Part shown: in pieces, positions 39,175 through 51,795 of the stretch | Numbering within the stretch: the first letter of the stretch is position 1 | Layout: every line of letters begins with the position of its first letter | NCBI GenBank assembly: GCA_963920705.1 | Contig: CAWUCO010000219.1 | Span: 1,674,001 to 1,738,000 of the forward strand | Source: Odiellus spinosus | Lineage: Eukaryota > Arthropoda > Arachnida > Opiliones > Phalangiidae | DNA: 64,000 nt | Direction of reading: 5' to 3' | The notes under the pieces: generated by a model | Databases searched by the model: none | Told to the model about the DNA's origin: nothing | Seen by the model: the letters and a program-made list of their open reading frames with translations, nothing else | Position numbers and translations under genes: made by a program

Positions 39175-41532
39175 TGGGAAATTTTACGATCTATACTTGG
39201 GAAATTTTTCGATCTATACTTGGGAAATTTTTCGATCTATACTTGGGAAATTTTTCGATCTATACTTGGGAAATTTTTTAATCTATACATGGAAAATTTT
39301 TCGATCTATACTTGGGAAATTTTTCGATCTATACTTGGGAAATTTTTCGATCTATACTTGGGAAATTTTTGGATCTCTACTTGGGAAATTTTTGAATCTC
39401 TACTTGGGAAATTTTTGAATCTCTACTTGGGAAATTTTTGAATCTCTACTTGGGAAATTTTTGAATCTCTACTTGGGAAATTTTTGAATCTCAACTTGGG
39501 AAATTTTTGAATCTCTACTTGGGAAATTTTTGAATCTCTACTTGGGAAATTTTTGGATCTATACTTGGGAAATTTTTCGATCTATACTTGGGAAATTTTT
39601 GGATCTATACTTGGGAAATTTTTCGATCTCTACTTGGGAAATTTTTGAATCTCTAATTGGAAATTTTTGAATCTCTACTTGGGAAATTTTTGAATCTCTT
39701 CTTGGGAAATTTTTGAATCTCTACTTTGGAAATTTTTGAATCTCTATTTGGGAAATTTTACGATCTATACTTGGGAAATTTTTCGATCTATACTTGGGAA
39801 ATTTTTGGATCTATACTTGTGAAATTTTTGAATCTCTACTTGGGAAATTTTTGAATCTCTACTTGGAAAATTTTTGAATCTCTACTTGGGAAATTTTTGA
39901 ATCTCTTCTTGGGAAATTTTTGAATCTCTACTTTGGAAATTTTTGAATCTCTACTTGGGAAATTTTACGATCTATACTTGGGAAATTTTTCGATCTATAC
40001 TTGGGAAATTTTTCGATCTATACTTGGGAAATTTTTCGATCTATACTTGCGAAATTTCTCGATCTATACTTGGGAAATTTTTCGATCTATACTTGGGAAA
40101 TTTTTCGATCTATACCTGGGAAATTTTTCGATCTATACTTGGGAAATTTTTGGATCTATACTTGTGAAATTTTTGAATCTCTACTTGGGAAATTTTTGAA
40201 TCTCTACTTGGAAAATTTTTGAATCTCTACTTGGGAAATTTTTGAATCTCTTCTTGGGAAATTTTTGAATCTCTACTTTGGAAATTTTTGAATCTCTACT
40301 TGGGATATTTTACGATCTATACTTGGGAAATTTTTCGATCTATACTTGGGAAATTTTTCGATCTATACTTGGGAAATTTTTGGATCTATACTTGTGAAAT
40401 TTTTGAATCTCTACTTGGGAAATTTTTGAATCTCTACTTGGAAAATTTTTGAATCTCTACTTGGGAAATTTTTGAATCTCTTCTTGGGAAATTTTTGAAT
40501 CTCTACTTTGGAAATTTTTGAATCTCTACTTGGGAAATTTTACGATCTATACTTGGGAAATTTTTCGATCTATACTTGGGAAATTTTTCGATCTATACTT
40601 GGGAAATTTTTCGATCTATACTTGGGAAATTTTTCGATCTATACTTGGGAAATTTTTCGATCTATACTTGGGAAATTTTTCGATCTATACTTGGGAAATT
40701 TTTCGATCTATACTTGGGAAATTTTTCGATCTATACTTGGGAAATTTTTCAATCTATACTTGGGAAATTTTTCGATCTATACTTGGGAAATTTTTGGATC
40801 TATACTTGGGAAATTTTTCGATCTCTACTTGGGAAATTTTTGAATCTCTAATTGGAAATTTTTGAATCTCTACTTGGGAAATTTTTGAATCTCTTCTTGG
40901 GAAATTTTTGAATCTCTACTTTGGAAATTTTTGAATCTCTATTTGGGAAATTTTACGATCTATACTTGGGAAATTTTTCGATCTATACTTGGGAAATTTT
41001 TGGATCTATACTTGTGAAATTTTTGAATCTCTACTTGGGAAATTTTTGAATCTCTACTTGGAAAATTTTTGAATCTCTACTTGGGAAATTTTTGAATCTC
41101 TTCTTGGGAAATTTTTGAATCTCTACTTTGGAAATTTTTGAATCTCTACTTGGGAAATTTTACGATCTATACTTGGGAAATTTTTCGATCTATACTTGGG
41201 AAATTTTTCGATCTATACTTGGGAAATTTTTCGATCTATACTTGGGAAATTTTTCGATCTATACTTGGGAAATTTTTCGATCTATACTTGGGAAATTTTT
41301 CGATCTATACTTGGGAAATTTTTCGATCTATACTTGGGAAATTTTTCGATCTATACTTGGGAAATTTTTCAATCTATACTTGGGAAATTTTTCGATCTAT
41401 ACTTGGGAAATTTTTGGATCTATACTTGGGAAATTTTTCGATCTCTACTTGGGAAATTTTTGGATCTCTACTTGGGAAATTTTTGAATCTCTACTTGGGA
41501 AATTTTTGAATCTCTACTTGGGAAATTTTTGA
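39175..41532 (+). repeat. C/E blocks with 1,195-bp and 620-bp duplications
   Basis: The rare CTCTATTTGGG monomer lies near 39741 and 40936, offset 1,195 bp (52 monomers less one base). C-blocks at 40508 and 41128 are offset 620 bp. A run of E monomers near 39380-39550 includes GAATCTCAAC. A private GGGATATTTTACG junction lies near 40304. The first copy of the TCAATC/G block ends early in a 22-bp AATTGG monomer (near 40850). Confidence 0.8.
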
Positions 41533-42551
41533 ATATCTACTTGGGAAATTTTTGAATCTCTACTTGGAAAATTTTTGAATCTCTACATGGGAAATTTTTG
41601 AATCTCTTCTTGGGAAATTTTTGAATCTCTAATTGGAAATTTTTGAATCTCTACTTGGGAAATTTTACGATCTATACTTGGGAAATTTTTCGATCTATAT
41701 TTGGGAAATTTTTCGATCTATACTTGGGAAATTTTTTGATCTATACTTGGGAAATTTTTCGATCTATACTTGGGAAATTTTTCGATCTATACTTGCGAAA
41801 TTTTTCGATCTATACTTGGGAAATTTTTCGATCTATACTTTGGAAATTTTTCGATCTATACTTGGGCAATTTTTCGATCTGTACTTGGGAAATTTTTCGA
41901 TCTGTACTTGGGAAATTTTTCGATCTATACTTGGAAAATTTTTCTATCTATACTTGGGAAATTTTTCGATCTATACTTGGGAAATTTTTCGATCTATACT
42001 TGGGAAATTTTTCGATCTATACTTGGGAAATTTTTGCATCTCTACTTGGGAAATTTTTGAATCTCTTCTTGGGAAATTTTTGAATCTCTACTTGGGAAAT
42101 TTTTGAATCTCTTCTTGGGAAATTTTTGAATCTCTACTTTGGAAATTTTTGAATCTCTACTTGGGAAATTTTACGATCTATTCTTGGGAAATTTTTCGAT
42201 CTATTCTTGGGAAATTTTTGGATCTATACTTGGGAAATTTTTCGATCTATACTTGGGAAATTTTTCGATCTATACTTGGGAAATTTTTCGATCTATACTT
42301 GGGAAATTTTTGAATCTCTACTTGGGAAATTTTTGAATCTCTTCTTGGGAAATTTTTGAATCTCTACTTGGGAAATTTTTGAATCTCTACTTGGGAAATT
42401 TTTGAATCTCTTCTTGGGAAATTTTTGAGTCTCTACTTTGGAAATTTTTGAATCTCTACTTGGGAAATTTTACGATCTATACTTGGGAAATTTTTCGATC
42501 TATACTAGCGAAATTTTTCGATCTATACTTGCGAAATTTTTCGATCTATAC
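41533..42551 (+). repeat. Dispersed copy of 11.6-12.5 kb (offset 30,009 bp)
   Basis: C-block starts at 41633 and 42139 match 11624 and 12130 at 30,009 bp. After one extra E monomer the offset becomes 30,032 bp, kept by the G-block. The GAACTATAC monomer of the earlier copy reads CGATCTATAC here, and GCATCTCTAC near 42035 is private. Confidence 0.83.
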
Positions 42552-42826
42552 TTGGGAAATTTTTGGATCTATACTCGGGAAATTTTTGGATCTATTCTTG
42601 GGTAATTTTTCGATCTATTCTTGGGAAATTTTTGGATCTATACTTGGGAAATTTTTGGATCTATACTTGGGAAATTTTTGGATCTATACTTGGGTAATTT
42701 TTGGATCTATACTTTGGAAATTTTTGAATCTATACTTTGGAAATTTTTGGATCTATTCTTGGGAAATTTTTGGATCTATACTTGGGAAATTTTTGGATCT
42801 AAACTAGGGAATTTTTGAATCTCTAC
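42552..42826 (+). repeat. Short G-block, copy 8
   Basis: Same order as the other 275-bp blocks, including TATACTAGCG upstream and the AACTAGGG monomer at the end. It is the last short G-block of this class in the window. Confidence 0.9.
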
Positions 42827-45538
42827 TTTGGAAATTTTTAAATCTCTACTTGGGAAATTTTACGATCTATACTTGGGAAATTTTTCGATCTATAGTTGGG
42901 AAATTTTTCGATCTATACTTGGGAAATTTTTCGATCTATACTTCGGAAATTTTTGAATATCTACTTGGGAAATTTTTGAATCTCTACTTGGAAAATTTTT
43001 GAATCTACTTGGGAAATTTTTCAATCTCTTCTTGGGAAATTTTTGAATCTCTACTTTGGAAATTTTTCGATCTATACTTGGGAAATTTTTCGATCTATAC
43101 TTGGGAAATTTTTCGATCTATACTTGGGAAATTTTTCGATCTATACCTGGGAAATTTTTCGATCTATACTTGGGAAATTTTTGGATCTATACTTGTGAAA
43201 TTTTTGAATCTCTACTTGGGAAATTTTTGAATCTCTACTTGGGAAATTTTTGAATCTCTTCTTGGGAAATTTTTGAATCTCTATTTTGGAAATTTTTGAA
43301 TCTCTACTTGGGAAATTTTACGATCTATACTTGGGAAATTTTTCGATCTATACTTGGGAAATATTTGAATCTCTACTTGGGAAATTTTTGAATCTCTACT
43401 TGGGAAATTTTTGAATCTCTACTTGGGAAATTTTTGAATCTCTACTTGGAAAATTTTTGAATCTCTACTTGGGAAATTTTTGAATCTCTTCTTGGGAAAT
43501 TTTTGAATCTCTAATTGGAAATTTTTGAATCTCTACTTGGGAAATTTTACGATCTATACTTGGGAAATTTTTCGATCTATATTTGGGAAATTTTTCGATC
43601 TATACTTGGGAAATTTTTCGATCTATACTTGCGAAATTTTTCGATCTATACTTGGGAAATTTTTCGATCTATACTTTGGAAATTTTTCGATCTATACTTG
43701 GGCAATTTTTCGATCTGTACTTGGGAAATTTTTCGATCTGTACTTGGGAAACTTTTCGATCTATTCTTGGAAAATTTTTCTATCTATAATTGGGAAATTT
43801 TTCGATCTATACTTGGGAAATTTTTCGATCTATACTTGGGAAATTTTTCGATCTATACTTGGGAAATTTTTGAATCTCTACTTGGGAAATTTTTGAATCT
43901 CTTCTTGGGAAATTTTTGAATCTCTACTTGGGAAATTTTTGAATCTCTTCTTGGGTAATTTTTGAATCTCTACTTTGGAAATTTTTGAATCTCTACTTGG
44001 GAAATTTTACGATCTATACTTGGGAAATTTTTCGATCTATACTAGCGAAATTTTTCGATCTATACTTGCGAAATTTTTCGATCTATACTTGGGAAATTTT
44101 TGGATCTATACTCGGGAAATTTTTGGATCTATTCTTGGGAAATTTTTCGATATATACTTGCGAAATTTTTCGATCTATACTTGGGAAAATTTTTGGATCT
44201 ATACTTGGGAAATTTTTGGATCTATACTTGGGAAATTTTTCGATCTATACTTGGGAAATTTTTCGATCTATACCTGGGAAATTTTTCGATCTATACTTGG
44301 GAAATTTTTGGATCTATACTTGTGAAATTTTTGAATCTCTACTTGGGAAATTTTTGAATCTCTACTTGGAAAATTTTTGAATCTCTACTTGGGAAATTTT
44401 TGAATCTCTTCTTGGGAAATTTTTGAATCTCTACTTTGGAAATTTTTGAATCTCTACTTGGGAAATTTTACGATCTATACTTGGGAAATTTTTCGATCTA
44501 TACTTGGGAAATTTTTCGATCTATACTTGGGAAATTTTTGGATCTATACTTTAGAAATTTTTGGATCTATACTTGTGAAATTTTTGAATCTCTTCTTGGG
44601 AAATTTTTGAATCTCTACTTTGGAAATTTTTGAATCTCTACTTGGGAAATTTTACGATCTATACTTGGGAAATTTTTCGATCTATACTTGCGAAATTTTT
44701 CGATCTATACTTGCGAAATTTTTCGATCTATACTTGGGAAATTTTTGGATCTATACTCGGGAAATTTTTGGATCTATTCTTGGGAAATTTTTGAATCTCT
44801 ACTTGGAAAATTTTTGAATCTCTACTTGGGAAATTTTTGAATCTCTTCTTGGGAAATTTTTGAATCTCTACTTTGGAAATTTTTGAATCTCTACTTGGGA
44901 AATTTTACGATCTATACTTGGGAAATTTTTCGATCTATACTTGGGAAATTTTTCGATCTATACTTGGGAAATTTTTCGATCTATACTTGGGCAATTTTTC
45001 GATCTGTACTTGGGAAATTTTTCGATCTGTACTTGGGAAATTTTTCGATCTATACTTGGAAAATTTTTCTATCTATACTTGGGAAATTTTTCGATCTATA
45101 CTTGGGAAATTTTTCGATCTATACTTGGGAAATTTTTCGATCTATACTTGGGAAATTTTTCGATCTATACTTGCGAAATATTTCGATCTATACTTGGGAA
45201 ATTTTTCGATCTATACTTGGGAAATTTTTCGATCTATACTTGGGCAATTTTTCGATCTGTACTTGGGCAATTTTTCGATCTGTACTTGGGCAACTTTTCG
45301 ATCTGTACTTTGGAAATTTTTCGATCTATACTTGGAAAATTTTTCGATCTATACTTGGGAAATTTTTCGATCTATACTTGTGAAATTTTTGGATCTATAC
45401 TTGGTAAATTTTTGAATCTCTACTTGGGAAATTTTTGAATCTCTACTTGGAAAATTTTTGAATCTCTACTTGGAAAATTTTTGAATCTCTACTTGGGAAA
45501 TTTTTGAATCTCTTCTTGGGAAATTTTTGAATCTCTAA
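42827..45538 (+). repeat. Mixed C/E blocks with broken G-block starts
   Basis: Two G-block beginnings (CTCGGG then TATTC, near 44110 and 44755) stop after two or three monomers and pass into C or E monomers. A private 24-bp GGGAAAATTTTTGGATC monomer lies near 44185. TTTAGAAATTTTTGG near 44550 is shared with 4918. A complete long C-block fills 44873-45415, with unusual ATTTGAATC (43370), GGGAAACTTTTC (43750) and GGGCAACTTTTC (45290) variants. Confidence 0.78.
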
Positions 45539-46456
45539 TTGGAAATTTTTGAATCTCTACTTGGGAAATTTTACGATCTATACTTGGGAAATTTTTCGAT
45601 CTATACTTGGGAAATTTTTCGATCTATACTTGGGAAATTTTTTGATCTATACTTGGGAAATTTTTCGATCTATACTTGGGAAATTTTTCGATCTATACTT
45701 GCGAAATTTTTCGATCTATACTTGGGAAATTTTTCGATCTATACTTGGGAAATTTTTCGATCTATACTTGGGCAATTTTTCGATCTGTACTTGGGCAATT
45801 TTTCGATCTGTACTTGGGCAATTTTTCGATCTGTACTTGGGAAATTTTTCGATCTATACTTGGGAAATTTTTGGATCTATACTCGGGAAATTTTTGGATC
45901 TATTCTTGGGAAATTTTTGAATCTCTACTTGGGAAATTTTTGGATCTATACTTGGTAAATTTTTGAATCTCTACTTGGGAAATTTTTGAATCTCTACTTG
46001 GAAAATTTTTGAATCTCTACTTGGGAAATTTTTGAATCTCTACTTGGGAAATTTTTGAATCTCTACTTTGGAAATTTTTGAATCTCTACTTGGGAAATTT
46101 TACGATCTATACTTGGGAAATTTTTCGATCTATACTTGGGAAATTTTTCGATCTATACTTGGGAAATTTTTCGATCTATACTTGGGAAATTTTTCAATAT
46201 ATATTTGGGAAATTTTTCGATCTATACTTGGGAAATTTTTCGATCTATACTTGGAAATTTTTGGATCTATACTTGGGAAATTTTTGAATCTCTACTTGGG
46301 AAATTTTTGAATCTCTACTTGGGAAATTTTTGAATCTCTACTTGGGAAATTTTTGAATCTCTACTTGGGAAATTTTTGAATCTCTACTTGGGAAATTTTT
46401 GAATCTCTACTTGGGAAATTTTTGAATCTCTACTTGGGAAATTTTTGAATCTCTAC
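45539..46456 (+). repeat. Long C-block fused to a G-block start, then E-run
   Basis: The C-block from 45539 changes near 45865 into CTCGGG and TATTC monomers, then returns to TTGGTAAA and E. A smaller block follows (46068-46250) with CAATATATATTTGGG and a 22-bp TTGGAAATTTTTGG monomer. A run of about nine E monomers ends at the G-block. Confidence 0.8.
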
Positions 46457-46800
46457 TTGGGAAATTTTTGGATCTATACTTGGGAAATTTTTGGATATAT
46501 ACTTGGGAAATTTTTGTATCTATACTTGGGAAATTTTCTGATCTATACTCGGGAAATTTTTGGATCTATTCTTGGGTAATTTTTCGATCTATTCTTGGGA
46601 AATTTTTGGATCTATACTTGGGAAATTTTTGGATCTATACTTGGGAAATTTTTGGATCTATACTTGGGTAATTTTTGGATCTATACTTTGGAAATTTTTG
46701 AATCTATACTTTGGAAATTTTTGGATCTATTCTTGGGAAATTTTTGGATCTATACTTGGGAAATTTTTGGATCTAAACTAGGGAATTTTTGAATCTCTAC
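46457..46800 (+). repeat. Long G-block 5, with TTTTCTGATC
   Basis: Same 344-bp architecture, but the third and fourth monomers read GTATCTATAC and TTTTCTGATC. These two changes are shared by the next three G-blocks and by no other, so the four form one subfamily. Confidence 0.9.
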
Positions 46801-49494
46801 TTTGGAAATTTTTGAATCTCTACTTGGGAAATTTTACGATCTATACTTGGGAAATTTTTCGATCTATACTTGGGAAATTTTTCGATCTATACTTGGGAAA
46901 TTTTTCGATCTATACTTGGGAAATTTTTGAATATCTACTTGGGAAATTTTTGAATCTCTACTTGGAAAATTTTTGAATCTCTACTTGGGAAATTTTTGAA
47001 TCTCTTCTTGGGAAATTTTTGAATCTCTACTTTGGAAATTTTTCGATCTATACTTGGGAAATTTTTCGATCTATACTTGGGAAATTTTTCGATCTATACT
47101 TGGGAAATTTTTCGATCTATACTTGCGAAATTTTTCGATCTATACTTGGGAAATTTTTCGATCTATACTTGGGAAATTTTTCGATCTATACCTGGGAAAT
47201 TTTTCGATCTATACTTAGGAAATTTTTGGATCTATACTTGTGAAATTTTTGAATCTCTACTTGGGAAATTTTTGAATCTCTACTTGGAAAATTTTTGAAT
47301 CTCTACTATACTTGGGAAATTTTTCGATCTATACTTGGGAATTTTTTCGATCTATTCTTGGGAAATTTTTCGATCTATACTTGGGAAATTTTTCGATCTA
47401 TACTTGGGCAATTTTTCGATCTGTACTTGGGAAATTTTTCGATCTGTACTTGGGAAATTTTTTGATCTATACTTGGAAAATTTTTCGATCTATACTTGGG
47501 AAATTTTTCGATCTATACTAGGGAAATTTTTGAATCTCTACTTGGGAAATTTTTGAATCTCTACTTGGGAAATTTTTGAATCTCTACTTGGGAAATTTTT
47601 GAATGTCTACTTGGGAAATTTTTGAATCTCTACTTGGGAAATTTTTGGATCTATACTTGGGAAATTTTTGAATCTCTACTTTGGAAATTTTTGAATTTCT
47701 ACTTGGGAAATTTTTCGATCTATACTTGGGAAATTTTTCGATCTATACTTGGGAAATTTTTCGATCTATACTTGGGAAATTTTTCGATCTATACTTGGGA
47801 AATTTTTCGATCTATTCTTGGGAAATTTTTCGATCTATACTTGGGAAATTTTTGAATCTCTACTTGGGAAATTTTTGAATCTCTACTTGGAAAATTTTTG
47901 AATCTCTACTTGGGAAATTTTTGAATCTCTTCTTGGGAAATTTTTGAATCTCTAATTGGAAATTTTTGAATCTCTACTTGGGAAATTTTTCGATCTATAC
48001 TTGGGAAATTTTTCGATCTATACTTGCGAAATTTTTCGATCTATACTTGGGAAATTTTTCGATCTATACTTGGGAAATTTTTCGATCTATACTTGGGAAA
48101 TTTTTCGATCTATACTTGGGCAATTTTTCGATCTGTACTTGTAAAATTTTTCGATCTGTACTTGGGAAATTTTTCGATCTATACTTGGAAAATTTTTCTA
48201 TCTATACTTGGGAAATTTTTCGATCTATACTTGGGAAATTTTTCGATCTATACTTGCGAAATATTTTAATCTATACTTGGGAAATTTTTCGATCTATACT
48301 TGGGAAATTTTTCGATCTATACTTGGGAAATTTTTCGATCTATTCTTGGGAAATTTTTCGATCTATACTTGGGAAATTTTTCGATCTATTCTTGGGAAAT
48401 TTTTCGATCTGTACTTGGGCAATTTTTCGATCTGTACTTGGGAAATTTTTCGATCTATACTTGGAAAATTTTTCGATCTATACTTGGGAAATTTTTCGAT
48501 CTATACTTGGGAAATTTTTGGATCTATACTTGGTAAATTTTTGAATCTCTACTTGGGAAATTTTTGAATCTCTACTTGGGAAATTTTTGAATCTTTACTT
48601 GGGAAATTTTTGAATCTCTTCTTGGGAAATTTTTGAATCTCTACTTTGGAAATTTTTGAATCTCTACTTGGGAAATTTTACTATCTATACTTGGGAAATT
48701 TTTCGATCTATACTTGGGAAATTTTTCGATCTATACTTGGGAAATTTTTCGATCTATACTTGGGAAATTTTTCGATCTATACTTGGGAAATTTTTCGATC
48801 TATACTTGGGAAATTTTTGGATTTATACTTGGGAAATTTTTCGATCTATACTTGGGAAATTTTTCGATCTATACTTGGGCAATTTTTCGATCTGTACTTG
48901 GGCAATTTTTCGATCTGTACTTGGGAAATTTTTCGATCTATACTTGGAAAATTTTTCGATCTATACTTGGGAAATTTTTGGATCTATACTTGGTAAATTT
49001 TTGAATCTCTACTTGGGAAATTTTTGAGTCTCTACTTGGGAAATTTTTGAATCTCTACTTTGGAAATTTTTGAATCTCTACTTGGGAAATTTTACGATAT
49101 ATACTTGGGAAATTTTTCGATCTATACTTGGGAAATTTTTCGATCTATACTTGGGAAATTTTTCGACCTATACTTGGGAAATTTTTCAATCTATACTTGG
49201 GAAATTTTTCGATCTATACTTGGGAAATTTTTCAATATATATTTGGGAAATTTTTCGATCTATACTTGGGAAATTTTTCGATCTATACTTGGAAATTTTT
49301 GGATCTATACTTGGGAAATTTTTGAATCTCTACTTGGGAAATTTTTGAATCTCTACTTGGGTAATTTTTGAATCTCTACTTGGGAAATTTTTGAATCTCA
49401 ACTTGGGAAATTTTTGAATCTCTACTTGGGAAATTTTTGAATCTCTACTTGGGAAATTTTTGAATCTCTACTTGGGAAATTTTTGAATCTCTAC
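46801..49494 (+). repeat. First copy of the 3,038-bp unit
   Basis: Landmarks at 46468, 47019 and 47312 recur 3,038 bp on. The segment holds a TTTGG-led C-block with CTTAGG (near 47214), the CTCTACTATAC insertion (47301), a C-block, an E stretch with GAATGTCTAC, a C-block at 47700-47840, a long C-block (47966-48544) with TTGTAAAA and TTGCGAAATATTTTAATC markers, and blocks at 48646 and 49060. Confidence 0.82.
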
Positions 49495-49838
49495 TTGGGA
49501 AATTTTTGGATCTATACTTGGGAAATTTTTGGATATATACTTGGGAAATTTTTGTATCTATACTTGGGAAATTTTCTGATCTATACTCGGGAAATTTTTG
49601 GATCTATTCTTGGGTAATTTTTCGATCTATTCTTGGGAAATTTTTGGATCTATACTTGGGAAATTTTTGGATCTATACTTGGGAAATTTTTGGATCTATA
49701 CTTGGGTAATTTTTGGATCTATACTTTGGAAATTTTTGAATCTATACTTTGGAAATTTTTGGATCTATTCTTGGGAAATTTTTGGATCTATACTTGGGAA
49801 ATTTTTGGATCTAAACTAGGGAATTTTTGAATCTCTAC
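49495..49838 (+). repeat. Long G-block 6
   Basis: Member of the TTTTCTGATC subfamily, 3,038 bp from block 5. Upstream E monomers include one TTGGGTAA and one GAATCTCAAC. Confidence 0.9.
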
Positions 49839-51451
49839 TTTGGAAATTTTTGAATCTCTACTTGGGAAATTTTACGATCTATACTTGGGAAATTTTTCGA
49901 TCTATACTTGGGAAATTTTTCGATCTATACTTGGGAAATTTTTCGATCTATACTTGGGAAATTTTTGAATATCTACTTGGGAAATTTTTGAATCTCTACT
50001 TGGAAAATTTTTGAATCTCTACTTGGGAAATTTTTGAATCTCTTCTTGGGAAATTTTTGAATCTCTACTTTGGAAATTTTTCGATCTATACTTGGGAAAT
50101 TTTTCGATCTATACTTGGGAAATTTTTCGATCTATACTTGGGAAATTTTTCGATCTATACTTGCGAAATTTTTCGATCTATACTTGGGAAATTTTTCGAT
50201 CTATACTTGGGAAATTTTTCGATCTATACCTGGGAAATTTTTCGATCTATACTTAGGAAATTTTTGGATCTATACTTGTGAAATTTTTGAATCTCTACTT
50301 GGGAAATTTTTGAATCTCTACTTGGAAAATTTTTGAATCTCTACTATACTTGGGAAATTTTTCGATCTATACTTGGGAAATTTTTCGATCTATTCTTGGG
50401 AAATTTTTCGATCTATACTTGGGAAATTTTTCGATCTATACTTGGGCAATTTTTCGATCTGTACTTGGGAAATTTTTCGATCTGTACTTGGGAAATTTTT
50501 TGATCTATACTTGGAAAATTTTTCGATCTGTACTTGGGAAATTTTTCGATCTATACTTGGGAAATTTTTCGATCTATACTTGGGAAATTTTTCGATCTAT
50601 TCTTGGGAAATTTTTCGATCTATACTTGGGAAATTTTTGAATCTCTACTTGGGAAATTTTTGAATCTCTACTTGGAAAATTTTTGAATCTCTACTTGGGA
50701 AATTTTTGAATCTCTTCTTGGGAAATTTTTGAATCTCTAATTGGAAATTTTTGAATCTCTACTTGGGAAATTTTTCGATCTATACTTGGGAAATTTTTCG
50801 ATCTATACTTGCGAAATTTTTCGATCTATACTTGGGAAATTTTTCGATCTATACTTGGGAAATTTTTCGATCTATACTTGGGAAATTTTTCGATCTATAC
50901 TTGGGCAATTTTTCGATCTGTACTTGGGCAATTTTTCGATCTGTACTTGGGAAATTTTTCGATCTATACTTGGAAAATTTTTCGATCTATACTTGGGAAA
51001 TTTTTGGATCTATACTTGGTAAATTTTTGAATCTCTACTTGGGAAATTTTTGAGTCTCTACTTGGGAAATTTTTGAATCTCTACTTTGGAAATTTTTGAA
51101 TCTCTACTTGGGAAATTTTACGATCTATACTTGGGAAATTTTTCAATCTATACTTGGGAAATTTTTCGATCTATACTTGGGAAATTTTTCAATATATATT
51201 TGGGAAATTTTTCGATCTATACTTGGGAAATTTTTCGATCTATACTTGGAAATTTTTGGATCTATACTTGGGAAATTTTTGAATCTCTACTTGGGAAATT
51301 TTTGAATCTCTACTTGGGAAATTTTTGAATCTCTACTTGGGAAATTTTTGAATCTCTACTTGGGAAATTTTTGAATCTCTACTTGGGAAATTTTTGAATC
51401 TCTACTTGGGAAATTTTTGAATCTCTACTTGGGAAATTTTTGAATCTCTAC
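49839..51451 (+). repeat. Shortened 1,957-bp unit
   Basis: Repeats the order after G-block 5 but lacks about 1,080 bp. The C-block after CTCTACTATAC (50341) runs straight into what corresponds to 47700 onward, and the long C-block (50751-51050) has lost its middle. The GAGTCTCTAC monomer near 51050 also occurs near 49025 and 53970. Confidence 0.8.
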
Positions 51452-51795
51452 TTGGGAAATTTTTGGATCTATACTTGGGAAATTTTTGGATATATACTTG
51501 GGAAATTTTTGTATCTATACTTGGGAAATTTTCTGATCTATACTCGGGAAATTTTTGGATCTATTCTTGGGTAATTTTTCGATCTATTCTTGGGAAATTT
51601 TTGGATCTATACTTGGGAAATTTTTGGATCTATACTTGGGAAATTTTTGGATCTATACTTGGGTAATTTTTGGATCTATACTTTGGAAATTTTTGAATCT
51701 ATACTTTGGAAATTTTTGGATCTATTCTTGGGAAATTTTTGGATCTATACTTGGGAAATTTTTGGATCTAAACTAGGGAATTTTTGAATCTCTAC
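51452..51795 (+). repeat. Long G-block 7
   Basis: TTTTCTGATC subfamily, 1,957 bp from block 6, with identical order. It opens the first copy of the 2,946-bp tandem pair. Confidence 0.9.
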
